This document shows, piece by piece, positions 37,801-49,038 of a DNA stretch of 64,000 nucleotides. This stretch comes from Antitrichia curtipendula (taxonomy: Eukaryota > Streptophyta > Bryopsida > Hypnales > Leucodontaceae). The translations under genes and the position numbers were made by a program. The DNA lies in NCBI GenBank assembly GCA_951230915.1, contig OX579639.1:24180001-24244000 (forward strand), given 5' to 3'. Position 1 is the stretch's first letter. Each line of letters begins with the position of its first letter. Below the pieces are notes generated by a model. The model did no database searches, was not told the DNA's origin, and worked only from the letters and a program-made list of their open reading frames with translations.

Positions 37801-38712
37801 ATGTGTAGAGTTTTTTTTTATTCTAGCCATGGTAAAGGTCCCCATGATGGGGCTGGAGCTGTGGTCAAGAGGTACATTTGCACTGCTCAGTTAGATCTAG
37901 AGGTCACGGAATTAGCAAATGCTGAGCAAGTGGTCAATTTGTTGAGGAAGAATCTGTCAACTAGGCCTGAAACTTCTTATACTGGAACTAATAAATCTGT
38001 TGTTTTGAGAAATTTTTGGCATGTGACGATAGCAGCACTAGAAACAGAGAGGAAGACCCCATACATGTGCATGCAGATTGCAGGTATGAGGGACTTGCAC
38101 CAAATTTGGTCGGTGGGTGCCATGGAAACTAATCGCTTGCTAACAAAGAGCCTAGCTTGTTTTTGTTGTTTTTGCCTATATTTTAAGTGGGATGAATGTG
38201 AAAACCTTGAGTGGACTCGTGGGTGGAATGTGGAAGCCTTGATTCCAGAGAATGCAGCCCATGTCCGGGAAGCAATTGCTTTGACCTATGATGGTGCGCA
38301 GTGGTTTGACTACGGTGCAAACAGGGATCACTTGGCATCATCTGTGGAGCTCGGGCAAAATTTTGCCACTAATGCTGAAGAAGGTAATGAGGCAGGGGTT
38401 GATTTTGAGGTGCTGATGTGCACAAATGTAGCCTATACTATGAAGAAGGCTTTTACATGCGCGTGGGGCCAAGAATTTGAGGAGGGGGATTTGTGTATAG
38501 CTGGATTATACTGTCAGCCGTACGGTACTGACGATCAGAACTATGTACTTCTTCAAAAGTCAAAGATTGCCCACGTCCATGCTTGGCAAGTTAGGGCAAT
38601 CAAATTTCCTATGGAGCCACAAGACTATAGAGTGTCGGGAAACAACATGGTGTACAGACTTGGTAGTCATGCTGAAAGTGGAATCCGCAGTGTATTGGTT
38701 TCTATAAGTTGA
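34887..38712 (+). pseudogene. Transposase-like gene with putative RNase H-like core, frameshifted
   Basis: Five pieces on plus. 34887-35144 starts at ATG (MGGQENVACS) and is basic. 35193-35513 has a helical LSLRGQAKVLEVHPQNIALARARRK block, like a DNA-binding helix-turn-helix. 36773-37407 has SFDLLRPFWVKRMKERNVCCCIYHMEF plus scattered Cys. From about 37395, in a shifted frame, comes ENILEDGIVSVINFAENYSF, HW and ISDDKSHDS. After another shift near 37700, 37690-38712 has WSDGCSNQFKSK and SSHGKGPHDGAGAVVKR. The FAENY, W-SDG and HGKGxxDGxGxxxKR blocks match a transposase-like family I recall from other eukaryote genomes but cannot name. The residue before FAENY is Asn where I would expect Asp. Converges with the minus-strand gene at 43972-47095. 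Confidence 0.65.
36240..36523. repeat. 71-bp tandem repeat, 4 copies, in an intron-like gap
   Basis: Copies begin at 36240, 36311, 36382 and about 36453 with TTTAGGGACCAGCATGTGAT. The first three are nearly identical and the fourth diverged. They lie between coding pieces of the transposase-like gene. Confidence 0.9.
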
Positions 38713-38784
38713 GTTTGTTAATTTGCTTCATGTTTATTTTTGTGTGTTCTTTTGTATGGTAGTTACTAGTTAGAGTGGGACAGC

Positions 38785-39570
38785 CACGCTGCAGTGGGCA
38801 GTTAGTGAGGTTCAACTCCTCCATGATTGACCTGACGTTGTGGGCCTTTTTTTGGTTCCGTGGACCTGTCTCTGGATGTAGGAATGTCATAATTCAATTA
38901 CCGATCACGTATCCACGAGGCTTGCACTAGTCTGCAGCGGTGTTTACGATCAGGTAGTGAATGCTCTTGCAGGAGTCTACAGCGATGATCACATTCACAT
39001 ACGTGCCTGTGTAATCAATTTTGTGTTTGTTTACACGTGATAGGATTTGGGCCGCAGCTTGTATGAGTGCTATTTGTGCTTGTATAATCTTGTGTTTTTC
39101 TGGTTAGATAAGATAGAATTTTGCATTGGCAAGAAGCTATGCAAATACACAGTTGAGCAACATGTGAATGTGAATGTGACTAGAACTTGTTTTGGCAATA
39201 AAATGAAGTCCACGAGACGATTTGGCTATTCTTCATTTGGCTGCCTTGATTCCCAAAAGTTTAGTGTACACTTTTTCATTTTGTAAGCTTCTGTGTCCGC
39301 ATTTTAGAAGTGGGCATAGGCAAGAGGGTATGCACATGTACCTGTACCTCCCAAACGCCATTAGCAACATTAGCAGCATTAAACACAAGAAACCAGATTG
39401 GTAGAAGGTAGTTAGGCTAATTCTGCAGTGCTGTGCAGTTAATTTTGATGTTTTGTCTGAATCCAATGTTGCTTGAAATCAATGACCACGTTGCCAAAAG
39501 CATGAATTGCAGTGCTTCAGGAAAGATGTTGCAAGCGATGTGTCGTACGAGTGAGAAATTTCTATGATCC
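38785..39570. repeat. Left arm of a large inverted repeat (about 790 bp)
   Basis: Starts CACGCTGCAGTGGGCAGT, about 70 bp after the transposase-like stop codon. Matches the complement of 42568-43307 at about 80-85% by eye with some indels. Shared blocks include GAGGTTCAACTCCTCC, GTTTTGGCAATAAAATGA, TTTTAGAAGTGGGCAT and TTAATTTTGATGTTT. No conserved coding frame. Confidence 0.85.
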
Positions 39571-39693
39571 ACAATTTTGTTAGATTATTGATTCATTGTG
39601 TTAATGGCACACCCTTGGTAGGCAGTAGCAAAAACAAACCATTTGTAGTACTTCATCTCAAACTTGGGGGCTGCATACTTGCGTACGATGATC

Positions 39694-39971
39694 GTACTAA
39701 TTCAATGGCTTCATACCTGCATACTATAATCGTACATATTACGTGTATTTAGACGCACTGAATCAGTGTCATTAAATTTTTTTCCAAAAGCGTACAATTG
39801 ATGTACTTTAATTATACAAATGTGATATCCAAAATGCACCTAAGCTATACTGATAATAGTACAAGAATCATACGTTATTGATATTCATTGTTTTGGCACT
39901 GATTCAGTGTATCCTAATACACGTAATATGTACGATTATAGTACGCAGGTATGAAGCCACTAAATCAGTAC
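39694..39971. mobile_element. Palindromic MITE, about 278 bp
   Basis: GTACTAATTCAATGGCTTC... on the left is inverted on the right as GTACTGATTTAGTGGCTTC (complement). Arms of about 90-100 bp include CATACCTGC, TATAATCGTACATATTACGT and CACTGAATCAGTG. Non-coding. Superfamily undetermined. Confidence 0.8.
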
Positions 39972-41690
39972 AATATCTATTAAAAAATCGTCCTTCCTTA
40001 AGTTTGAGATGTTCACATTTTCTTGGACTCCCTAACTCTATGTAATGGTTGAAAATGGATTATCATGTAGAATGCTTGTGGCAATTTGGAGCCTCATATC
40101 ATACAAATTTATTGGGGAGGATTTGGGACTCTTCTAACCTTCCCTATTTTTTTCATTAAAGTTGAGGGCCCCTATTTATTTACAATCCCCATTTTTTTCA
40201 TTAGACTTTCTTTCCTTTCCCATGTACTTGTAAACTTTGCAACTTTTCAAATGCCCCAAAACGCTTGGTCTTTCCAATTTAAACTAATTAGCCAATGGTG
40301 CTTCAGCAACATTGTAGGACTTCATAATCTAATTAGTAGATCAAGCTTGTCAACATGTATATAGTGAACTAAGCACTACCTTTTAAATGCCCCATAACAT
40401 TTGGTTTTGGCAACGTGAACTACTATAAGAGGACTCATGTAGAATGATCAAACATTCCAGAAGACCATGGGAACTACCTCTCACAAGTTAACTGTGATTG
40501 GAAATTCCCATGGTCTTCAGGTATTTTGTTTTTATTTTTTTCAGTTGAGCACTCTATATTTATTTTATGTAAATCCTTATTTTTTTCCCTCTTAATATTT
40601 TCCTTCTGTTACTACCTAAACCCTTACCCAATCCTCCAAATTAATTTGGATCAATCAAGGACTCCTCCCACCTTCCCCATTTTTGTTTTTATATGTAATA
40701 GCAAATTCACTTCCTTTATTTTTTCCTAATTGGATCTACTAATTATATGATGCAAAATGAATTTACGGTTGGGATTATATACCATACAAATCCTAAACCA
40801 GCACCCCTACAGATATTAATAAATTTAGAGGATTTAACACCTCTTGGGTCTATATACCTACTAAATCATCTAGTAATTATGGCCAAGTGGAAAAAAATGG
40901 AGAGGGAAAAAATGGGGAAGGAAACTTCAAGCAAAAAAATAGGAAGGTGGAAGGATCCCGGATTTACCCAATAAAACAGAATTGCATTGCAACTCCAATG
41001 TCATTAGGCCATATTGTTTGCATTCAATTGCACTATTTTTTGACCACTTTCAATTGTGGCCACATGTGATAAATTTAGGATTTAAATCAAAACATCTCGT
41101 ATTAGTTTCAATAGAATTTGAATTGGAGGCCTAAACTATATAGTTTGACATGTGACATTTACCTACTCTAATTAACACATGTCCATTTTAGAAAGAACAA
41201 AAAATGGGAGGGGGGTCCGGAGGCCCAATGGAGATTCCCCCTATCTCAATGAGATTGAGGCATGGTCCGCCCTTGGGCCCCCGTGTTGAGTGATTAACAC
41301 ATATGAGCATTTATATAGGAACCCACTCAATTAGCACCAAACGATATGGAATAATTAAGACCTGTTGCACTCTTGTAACCTAGGCATCCACATTGAACAT
41401 AGTAGATTCTCCAAAAACTTATGAAGGGATGTATTTGTGAATTGATTGTGTCTTGGTCATTTAATTTAATGGCCATATGCTCAAAGGTCAACATGCAGGC
41501 ATCTAAATTAAATTACCAAGGCTTCTATATGCAAGTTGATTATGCACTAATTTAATTTAGTAAAAGTATGGTAAATTAGACATAGAGGCTTCTATGTGTT
41601 TTCAATTATTATGACCAAACGTTTGGATACATCATCTAATATTATCTGGAACAAAAATTTGGGGCAAGCCAAGACTTTTGGAATAATAGT
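39972..41690. other. AT-rich spacer between inverted-repeat arms, no gene
   Basis: No supported gene; holds the hairpin at 40460-40518. Confidence 0.45.
40460..40518. repeat. Perfect 14-bp stem hairpin
   Basis: GAAGACCATGGGAA (40460-40473) is inverted exactly as TTCCCATGGTCTTC (40505-40518) around a 31-nt loop. Could be a small MITE or a foldback transcript; no function shown. Confidence 0.7.
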
Positions 41691-41694
41691 ATAT

Positions 41695-42555
41695 TCATTT
41701 TATATTTTTTTGGACAAAGTTTGGTGCAAGCCCAACCTTGTGGATAATTCATTTTATATATTTATTGACAAAGTTCGGTGCAAGTCCAAACTTGTGGATA
41801 ATTCATTTTGTATTTTTTTGGACAAAGTTTGGTGCAAGTCCAAACTTGTAGATAATTCATTTTATATATTTTTTGACAAAGTTTGGTGCAAGTCCAAACT
41901 TGTAGATAATTCATTTATATATTTTGACAAAGTTTGGTGCAAATCCAAACTTGTGGATAATTCATTTTATATTTTTTTGGACAAAGTTTGGTGCAAGTCC
42001 AAACTTGTGGATAATTCATTTTATATTTTTTTGGACAAAGTTTGGTGCAAGCCCAAACTTGTAGATAATTCATTTTATATTTTTTTGCACAAAGTTTGGT
42101 TCAAGCCCAAACTTGTAGATAATTCATTTTATATTTTTTTGGACAAAATTTGGTGCAAGCCCAAACTTGTAGATAATTCATTTTATATATTTTGACAAAG
42201 TTTGGTGCAAATCCAAACTTGTGGATAATTCATTTTATATTTTTTTGGACAAAATTTGGTGCAAGCCCAAACTTGTAGATAATTCATTTTATATTTTTTT
42301 GGACAAAGTTTGGTGCAAGCCCAAACTTGTAGATAACTCATTTTATATTTTTTTGGACAAAGTTTGGTGCAAGCCCAAACTTGTAGATAACTCATTTTAT
42401 ATTTTTTTGGACAAAGTTTGGTGCAAGCCCAAACTTGTAGATAATTCATTTTATATTTTTTTGGACAAAGTTTGGTGCAAGTCTAAACTTGTGGATACTT
42501 TATTTCATATTTTTTTTGACAAAGTTTGGTGCAAGCTCAAACTTTTGGATATTAA
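41695..42555. repeat. 54-bp minisatellite, about 16 copies, each unit a hairpin
   Basis: Units centre on GGACAAAGTTTGGTGCAAGC, then CCAAACTTGTAGATAATTC and ATTTTATATTTTT. Within each unit AAGTTTGG and CCAAACTT form an 8-bp stem around a 7-nt loop. Most periods are 54 bp, so frames stay open for 18-residue protein repeats on both strands; these are not taken as genes. Confidence 0.92.
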
Positions 42556-42567
42556 TTCAAGAATCAA

Positions 42568-43307
42568 ATGTGCATTATGGAACTCAGAAGTTTGACACTC
42601 ATAGGACACACCGATTGCAGCATCTTCCGTGAGCATTGCAATTCACGCTTTTGCTAGCTTACCTATTGATTTCAAGCAGCATTGGATTCAGCCAAACATC
42701 AAAATTAATTGCGCACCACTGCAAAATCGGCCTACCTACTTCTTGATTGCATTTTGCATGCAAGTTGGTCAGTTGGTTTTAATGCTGCTAATGGCATCTT
42801 TGAGTGCACTCCCTCTTGTCGATGCCCACTTCTAAAATGTATGAACACAAAAGCTTACAAAATTAAAATATGTACACTAAATTTTTGGGAATCGAGGCAT
42901 TGAATAGTGAAACAGCCAAATCGTCTCATGGACATCATTTTATTGCCAAAACAAGTTGTGGTCACATTCACGTAAAGATGTTGCTCAATTGTGTATTTGC
43001 ATGGCTTTTTGCCAAAACAAAATCCTATCTTGTCTAAGCAAAAAAATCAGACTACACAAGCACAAATTGCACTAGTACAAGCTGCGGACAAATCTTATCA
43101 CGTGTATACAAGAAAAAAATTGATTCAACAGGCTGACGTATATCGATGTGATAACTGCTGCAGCCTCTGCAAGCCTTGTCAATACATGATCAATAACTGA
43201 ATTATGATATACCTGCATCCAAAGACAGGTCCAAGGAACCAAAAACAGACCACAACATTAGGTCAATCACGGAGGAGTTGAACCTCACTTACTGCCCACT
43301 GCAACGT
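42568..43307. repeat. Right arm of the large inverted repeat
   Basis: Inverted partner of 38785-39570. Ends ...ACTGCCCACTGCAACGTG. Lies downstream of the minus-strand RING-like gene, so each convergent gene is followed by a copy of the same sequence. Confidence 0.85.
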
Positions 43308-43367
43308 GATTGTCTTAGTGTATCTCACACTACCCTGAACCCTACAGAAGAGAAAGTATGGGAGGAA

Positions 43368-43559
43368 TCAACAAATTGAACTTACAGGAGATATTGCATT
43401 AAAGAATCCATTTTTACCATGATTGCCTTTTTCTATACACCATGTCGTTTCCAACATGATTGCCAAGTCTGTACAGCACATCCAAGGCTTCTTATCAATT
43501 CTCAATCCAAAAAAATTGAAACCGTGTATTGTACAAATCACTACATCATTAGGTTGCAC
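43368..43559 (-). other. Short protein-like open stretch, unrecognised
   Basis: On minus, about 60 residues (VQPNDVVICTIHGFNFFGL, then KKPWMCCTDLAIMLETTWC) of ordinary protein composition without a good ATG. Possibly an exon of the neighbouring decayed element; no family recognised. Confidence 0.3.
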
Positions 43560-43971
43560 CTCAAATTCCCCACCTTAGCAACAAAGTCATAGCCTTACCA
43601 TTCAACAATCCAAAAAATGACGGATACATCCTTACCATTCCATGATCCAAACATTGTTTTGTCACTCATCTAAAAATTCATTACACTAGCAAATTTTCTC
43701 TAGAAAGCATGTAGATTACACAAGCAAATTTTACAAATTCAGCATCCAGATTACGGTCCCAAATTCCAAGAAGAAAGCATGTACATTACAGAGGTAGAGT
43801 TTATGCCAAAATCTGCCTTCTCCTTGCACGGTATTAAACTTTTGCCGACATAGCATGGACTGTGATTGCAAGGTCAAAATTAAATCATACAATTTTGAGA
43901 ACGTAGCATACACAATAAGATCCTCATAAGTTTACCAATAAAGAAGGACAAAAACTAGTGCTTACAAAAAA

Positions 43972-46900
43972 CTAAGGCTTGGATTTCATGGCAGCATGTC
44001 TTGTTGTCCTTGCCATGGACACACGCTCTGAAACCAGGGTCTTTCCCTTTTTTCCACTCCTACTTGGCTTGTCGGCACCTTGATCAAAAGCTGCTGGCCC
44101 ATTATCTTGTCGATTCAGGCTGGATGTGCCAGTTTTCTACTCTAATGAAGTACCCTGGCTTTTCTTCTTGTTTGCTGCTTTACGATTTTCACGTCCACCA
44201 GACCCGTCCATGGACTTGCGTTTCCCTGATCCAGGGTCTTTGAAGCTTGGGGATATTTGGTCACGCTCATCCTCCTCTAATTCTTCATCAGAGCTCCCCT
44301 CCAAAGAACCCTCCTCCGGTTCGGGCACATCAACCTCCACTGTCGGTGAAAGACATTTCTTGACAGTAGCTTTTCTTTTTTTGTCAATTGAGGGAAGCAG
44401 TGCACCTCCGTGATCTGATCTCCCCTCCACATTCCCACCCTTTTTGCACTTCTTGTTTGGAGAAGTAGGATTTACGGGACCAAGCGAGCTGGTCTTCACA
44501 TCCAGCACCTTGCTGCCCACTGAAGGACTTAGTGTCCCAGATCGTGGCCACCTCACAGTTTTTTGCATGGACACAAATGTAGATGGCGTAATGGGATCTA
44601 AACATGTACCCAAACCACCAAAGAACCCCCGGGCAATTAGCAAAACTAAATGTACAAAATATAAAAGCAACATTCATTGGGAGGGCTACACCAAAGTTCA
44701 AAGGAAGTAAAAGTACATATGTGAGACTTAAAAAAAAACTCACACTATCCTTAAGTCACCTCAAAAAATTACAAGGTCTATCTAATTCACATGAAGGTAC
44801 TTCCACTCTCTTAGGCTCACCTAAAAAATTTTGAGTGTCCATCTAATTGACATGCACTTACTAGCACACCCTTAAAGTCACTGGAAGCCACTAGAGAATG
44901 TAATATAGTCACCGAAAATGCTACCAACACGCCCTGAGATTCACTTGGACCCGTTAGAGAACTCCTGTAATCACCCAAAATGCTACTAGCACACCCTTAC
45001 AGTCACTTCAACCAATTAGAGAATCAACTGAAGTCACTCAAAATGCTAGGTAGTTCTCACATGTCACCCCAGAATGCTACGTAATTTTCACATGTCACCT
45101 ATCAACGTTACAAAATTCCAGTTAATTATCTAGAAGTCCTCGTATTCCAAGGAGTCGCAGAAAACCATTATAGAGATCACAGAGTCACCAACAATTGCTC
45201 ATAATTGCTCACGAAGTGCTTAAGGGACCTCAAAGTCACCAGCATCCTTGAGATTAGTCTCCTAAACTCACCGTGAAATGCGTGTCACTAAGAATAAAAC
45301 CCTGAATCCATTTGAAGCAACTGCAAGGTACACTGGGCTGTTCCAGTGACTCTCAAATAACTCGTGATGTACTCTCAATTGCAAACTGTTACTTCAAGGC
45401 CCAGCAGAAGAAACTGAGGTCAACATCGAAAGGAATTTCTTGTCATTCACAGACTTCTACTAGAATTAAGGGCAGTGAAAGAATTTTTAAGAGTGCAATT
45501 ACAGTCTCAGGCAAACAAAGTCACCATCAGAGAACTGCTATACCTCGGCAGAGGAAATCCAAGTCACTACGTAAGTAAACTTCCCTGCAAAAAATGGGCA
45601 GCTCCATATCAATCTAAAACCGTAAGGGAACTCACCAAGTCCGTCGAGGATTCCTTCAAGCAGTTTGCTTTCTTCTTCCATTGAAGGAGGCTTCGGAAGT
45701 CTAAAAAGCACCCACCAAGCAGGGTACATTTCCTCCCCACAGCCCCTCAAACAACACTTTGTGTTGTTTGCAAACCACGATTTTGCACACCAAGAATGGT
45801 AACCATGCCTACATGAAGAAATTGTACAATCCAATGCAGGTACAAAAGGGCCTAAGCAGTATGAACAAGGGTGGGAAATCACGCAACAATCGTCAAAGTC
45901 GGAACTCCCTGATCTTGCAAAACATAGCGGTCGTGGATGCAGCGCTGACAACTCATATCCCAACTTCAAAAATCGCAGTTGTGATTGAACCTCTAGCTTC
46001 TGCCTTGCAAGAACTTTGTTTTTTTGTACAGCGGCATCGCACTCTATCTCCGCTATATTGCTCTCATCTGTTGCCTTGGCGTGGTCTCATTCACCTTTCT
46101 CAAACATCTCTATAAAGGTCTGCACCATATCCACATGCAAGTGGAAGCTTCACAACAACGGGACAACGCTTGGCAAGGTCTCGAAACAAACTTCTAGAGT
46201 ATCAACCACCTGAGCTCTTAACACTGCCAGATCAGCTTCAATTTGTGCGAGTTTAGCAGAGGCACCTTCACGCAGTTGCTGCCGATCCGTAAGCTGGGCA
46301 GTACACCGTAAGAGCTCCTAGCCGCAATGCTCTTTTTTCTCGGAGAACAACTTCATTCCAACATCGAAAGTGCCAAACTCCTTTTCCAATGCAACGAACA
46401 ACTTGGTCCACTCCAAAATCAGGTCGTCGGTAGCTGCTCTATTTCTAACGGCAGGTGGGGGCATCTCAACAAGTGGCAGCTGGTCATTCAAAATGTGAAC
46501 CTCCTGCTTGCAAGAAGGACCAGTTGTGTCCAAAGATGGTTCTCGTCTCCCACTCTCACTTACCCCACCCTTTAAAAATTTCTTGGCTTCTACTCTCTGT
46601 AATCGCCTAAGCCGATCCCTAATAGTCCACTCAGCAAAAAAGGCACCAATTCACTGGCACGTTGGGTTCCCTCTTGCACAATGCAAACCCACGAGCCTCA
46701 GCTTTGTTGATGGTGCGATTGTATGGCACCACCGTTTGTTGGTGGCAAATCATCCACAACTGCTCCACCTCTTTGATAACGGCCTCGTCCTTGTGGTAGT
46801 TCTAGCGATAAGAGTTTTTGCCATTGCAGGGTCCAAAAAACTTCTCCACCTCCGCCTCTGTAACGTCACGACCTATCTTCAGACGCTTCAAGGAAGGACC

Positions 46901-47095
46901 TCTGTTGCACATGCCATAGACGTCCTCAAATTGCTTGCAAGTAATCGGGGCTGCATTCTCCAAATCGAGCAACAACGTGGGTTCTTCGGCATACAATGGC
47001 GGTGCCCATTGATTGTCTACTTTATCTGCTTTCACTCTTACACCTTGTTCTTTGACGTCATCCCACTCCACACGCTCGTCCTCGCTACCACTCAT
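43972..47095 (-). pseudogene. Coiled-coil / RING-H2-like protein gene of a putative mobile element, decayed
   Basis: Starts MSGSEDERVEWDD at 47095 and is acidic. After an in-frame TAG at about 46801 the frame continues (NYHKDEAVIKEVEQLWMIC) to a T6 run near 46638 where one extra T shifts it. It resumes as RDRLRRLQRVEAKKFL and runs through 46533-46318, another TAG, a probable coiled coil (LREGASAKLAQIEADLAVLR) and two TGA stops. A zinc-binding block follows at about 45870-45740: CSYC, then C, CRHGYHSWC, then CCLRGC. Spacing C-x2-C-x14-C-x-H-x2-H-x2-C-x11-C-x3-C is RING-H2-like. After an intron-like gap (45538 to about 44600) a Ser/Asp/Glu/Lys-rich tail ends ...RTTRHAAMKSKP at 43972. Family unknown to me. 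Probably the partner gene of the transposase-like gene at 34887. Confidence 0.55.
44714..45537. repeat. Intron-like gap built of degenerate AGTCAC/AAAATGCTA repeats
   Basis: No coding frame. Variants of (A/T)AGTCAC, AAAATGCTAC and TTAGAGAA recur at 25-60 bp spacing through most of the interval, between two coding blocks of the minus gene. Similar in style to the repeat-rich gap at 35940-36520 of the convergent gene. Confidence 0.55.
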
Positions 47096-47440
47096 AGCTG
47101 AAATTGCAATGAAATCAAACCAAACCCTAAACTACTCAGTCGCCGAGCTCCAGACCGGAATGATGAAAACCAAGTCTGTGAGCAGCGTGCCCACCAGATA
47201 GCGGCGACAAGGCCTCGGACAGCAGAGCCCGTAAGCCCCCAGACTGTCCCGATTCAGGCTGTCAATCTTGCTTGGACCCAAAATGATCTACGGCTGGGAT
47301 TAGGCGCCGCACCCCTCCCTCGCCCTGTTTTCAAACCCGCCCGACCAGCAGTTTGAAAATCCATCAAGCCAACTCATCCAAGTTTTCATTCACGAACATG
47401 CCATTGGGGGACATTTTGGACTTGGACTTTTGCCAAAAAT
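47096..47440 (-). promoter_or_regulatory. Upstream region of the RING-like gene; possible right end of the composite element
   Basis: GC-richer than its flanks, with the change to AT-rich DNA at about 47440, mirroring the change at about 34440 on the other side. No TATA box or terminal inverted repeat identified. Confidence 0.3.
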
Positions 47441-48809
47441 GAGCCACCCAATTGTGCATCTACCCTTTACTATATTTAATATTCACTACAATTGCAAAGT
47501 TATATATATATAAAATGTATCAGACACACCTATCATCTAAACTTTAGTGAAAGAAAGTAGAAGCTACAGAGACATTAGTACAAAAGCAAGCAAAAGATAG
47601 GAAAAACATGTACATGACAAATCAAGGAAATGCTCGTTGCATTTTCATCGCAAACATTAGAAGAAATAATTGGATGATGTTTTTCTGAGATGAAAATGTG
47701 ATGGTTTTTGTGTCAAGAGCCACAACACTACATACTTAATATTATTAAGAAATCTTTTTGAATGCAGCATTTCCGTAAGTGAAGATTATTGGGTCAATTT
47801 GTAGTTCAAAACCTTGGCTTGAGTATTAAAAACAACCACAATCACTTCTGCTTTGCCACAATTGAAAGAAGTATCAATAATCTAAAGGAGTATTTGCTCT
47901 TCAATGTGCGATGATCATTGGCATACAAAATAGCACTTGGAAAAATAGATGAAGTCACTAAAGAAAATGTAACAATATAATGATCAAACCAAAAAGTACA
48001 AAAGAATGTGTCCTAAGGTATGGACCCAAATAGAAAGTGCATCATATAACGGTGAAAGGCATGAACACTTCTAGTGTTTATTGCATTCGTAGACAATACA
48101 ATGAATACTATGAGCATCTTGATGAAATCCTAAAAATAAAAATAAAATATGGAAAATTAATGTAGCAATGCAAATATTGTATTCTTCATAATATTTAGGC
48201 CTTACAATTTTTCCCACCATAACTATGGACAAAACAAGTTAATGAAGGTTTTCCAAAAAGTAGATAATTTGATGTTTAAATTGTTAGAAAGTAGTAAAAA
48301 AATTCAAAAATGATCATTGTATTATTTCTTTGTTTTTTTCTTTTTATAATATCTTCATAAAGTCTTGTATGTGATTTCTAGATTTTATATTTGAATAGCA
48401 TTAGAGGGGGTTTGAGGCCTCTGGAATATTGTTTTGGGATTGTTCCCCTCGTTGTGAACCACTGTAATACTAGTAGACTATTAAAAAATTAAAAAATGAA
48501 TAAATAATTTAAAAAATTGAGATTTAAAATTAAAAATTAAAAAAATAAAATTATATATATGTTTTTATTTTTTTAATATTTAAATATTATTATTTGATGT
48601 GTCTGTCTCTCGACCATGTCATATTGTTGATGTGGATGTATTCCCACGTTCCACACATTTTGGGAATATTTGGTCTTCTATACGCCTCAAAATCTTCTAA
48701 TGCTTCTTTGTTTCATGATGTTTGGTATATCAATTAAGTGTATAGTGTGCGCAATGAAGCCTTAAATATATCAAACAAATTTTGGATTGATTTGATCAAA
48801 TATTGGTCA
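47441..48809. other. AT-rich intergenic, no gene
   Basis: Nothing supported; A/T runs at 48480-48590. Confidence 0.45.
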
Positions 48810-48813
48810 TTAA

Positions 48814-49034
48814 TCCTTAAGCGCTCCAACATCCATTTTCTAGATGATGAACAGAGGGCTTACAAGCGTTGTTTTGTCCAACCAACTTCTCATTCATCCA
48901 ATGTAACACTTGAATTTTGAAAAGGCAACCTTCCTTAATGACTAATTTCATGAAATTTTGGTAAATGATATTTTTGAACAAAGATATAAACAAAAATGTG
49001 TAAAATTTCAAAAAAGGATTGAGGCATTAAAGGG
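48814..49034. mobile_element. Diverged piggyBac-like MITE, 221 bp
   Basis: TTAA at 48810-48813 and 49035-49038. Left TCCTTAAGCGCTCCAA, right complement CCCTTTAATGCCTCAA. Termini are related but diverged, so moderate support. Confidence 0.5.
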
Positions 49035-49038
49035 TTAA

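Noticed and set aside
41596..42595. Long ORFs on both strands with 18-residue repeats (DNSFYIFLDKVWC-like)
   Set aside because: Product of a 54-bp minisatellite that stays open in several frames; no coding signal beyond the repeat period.
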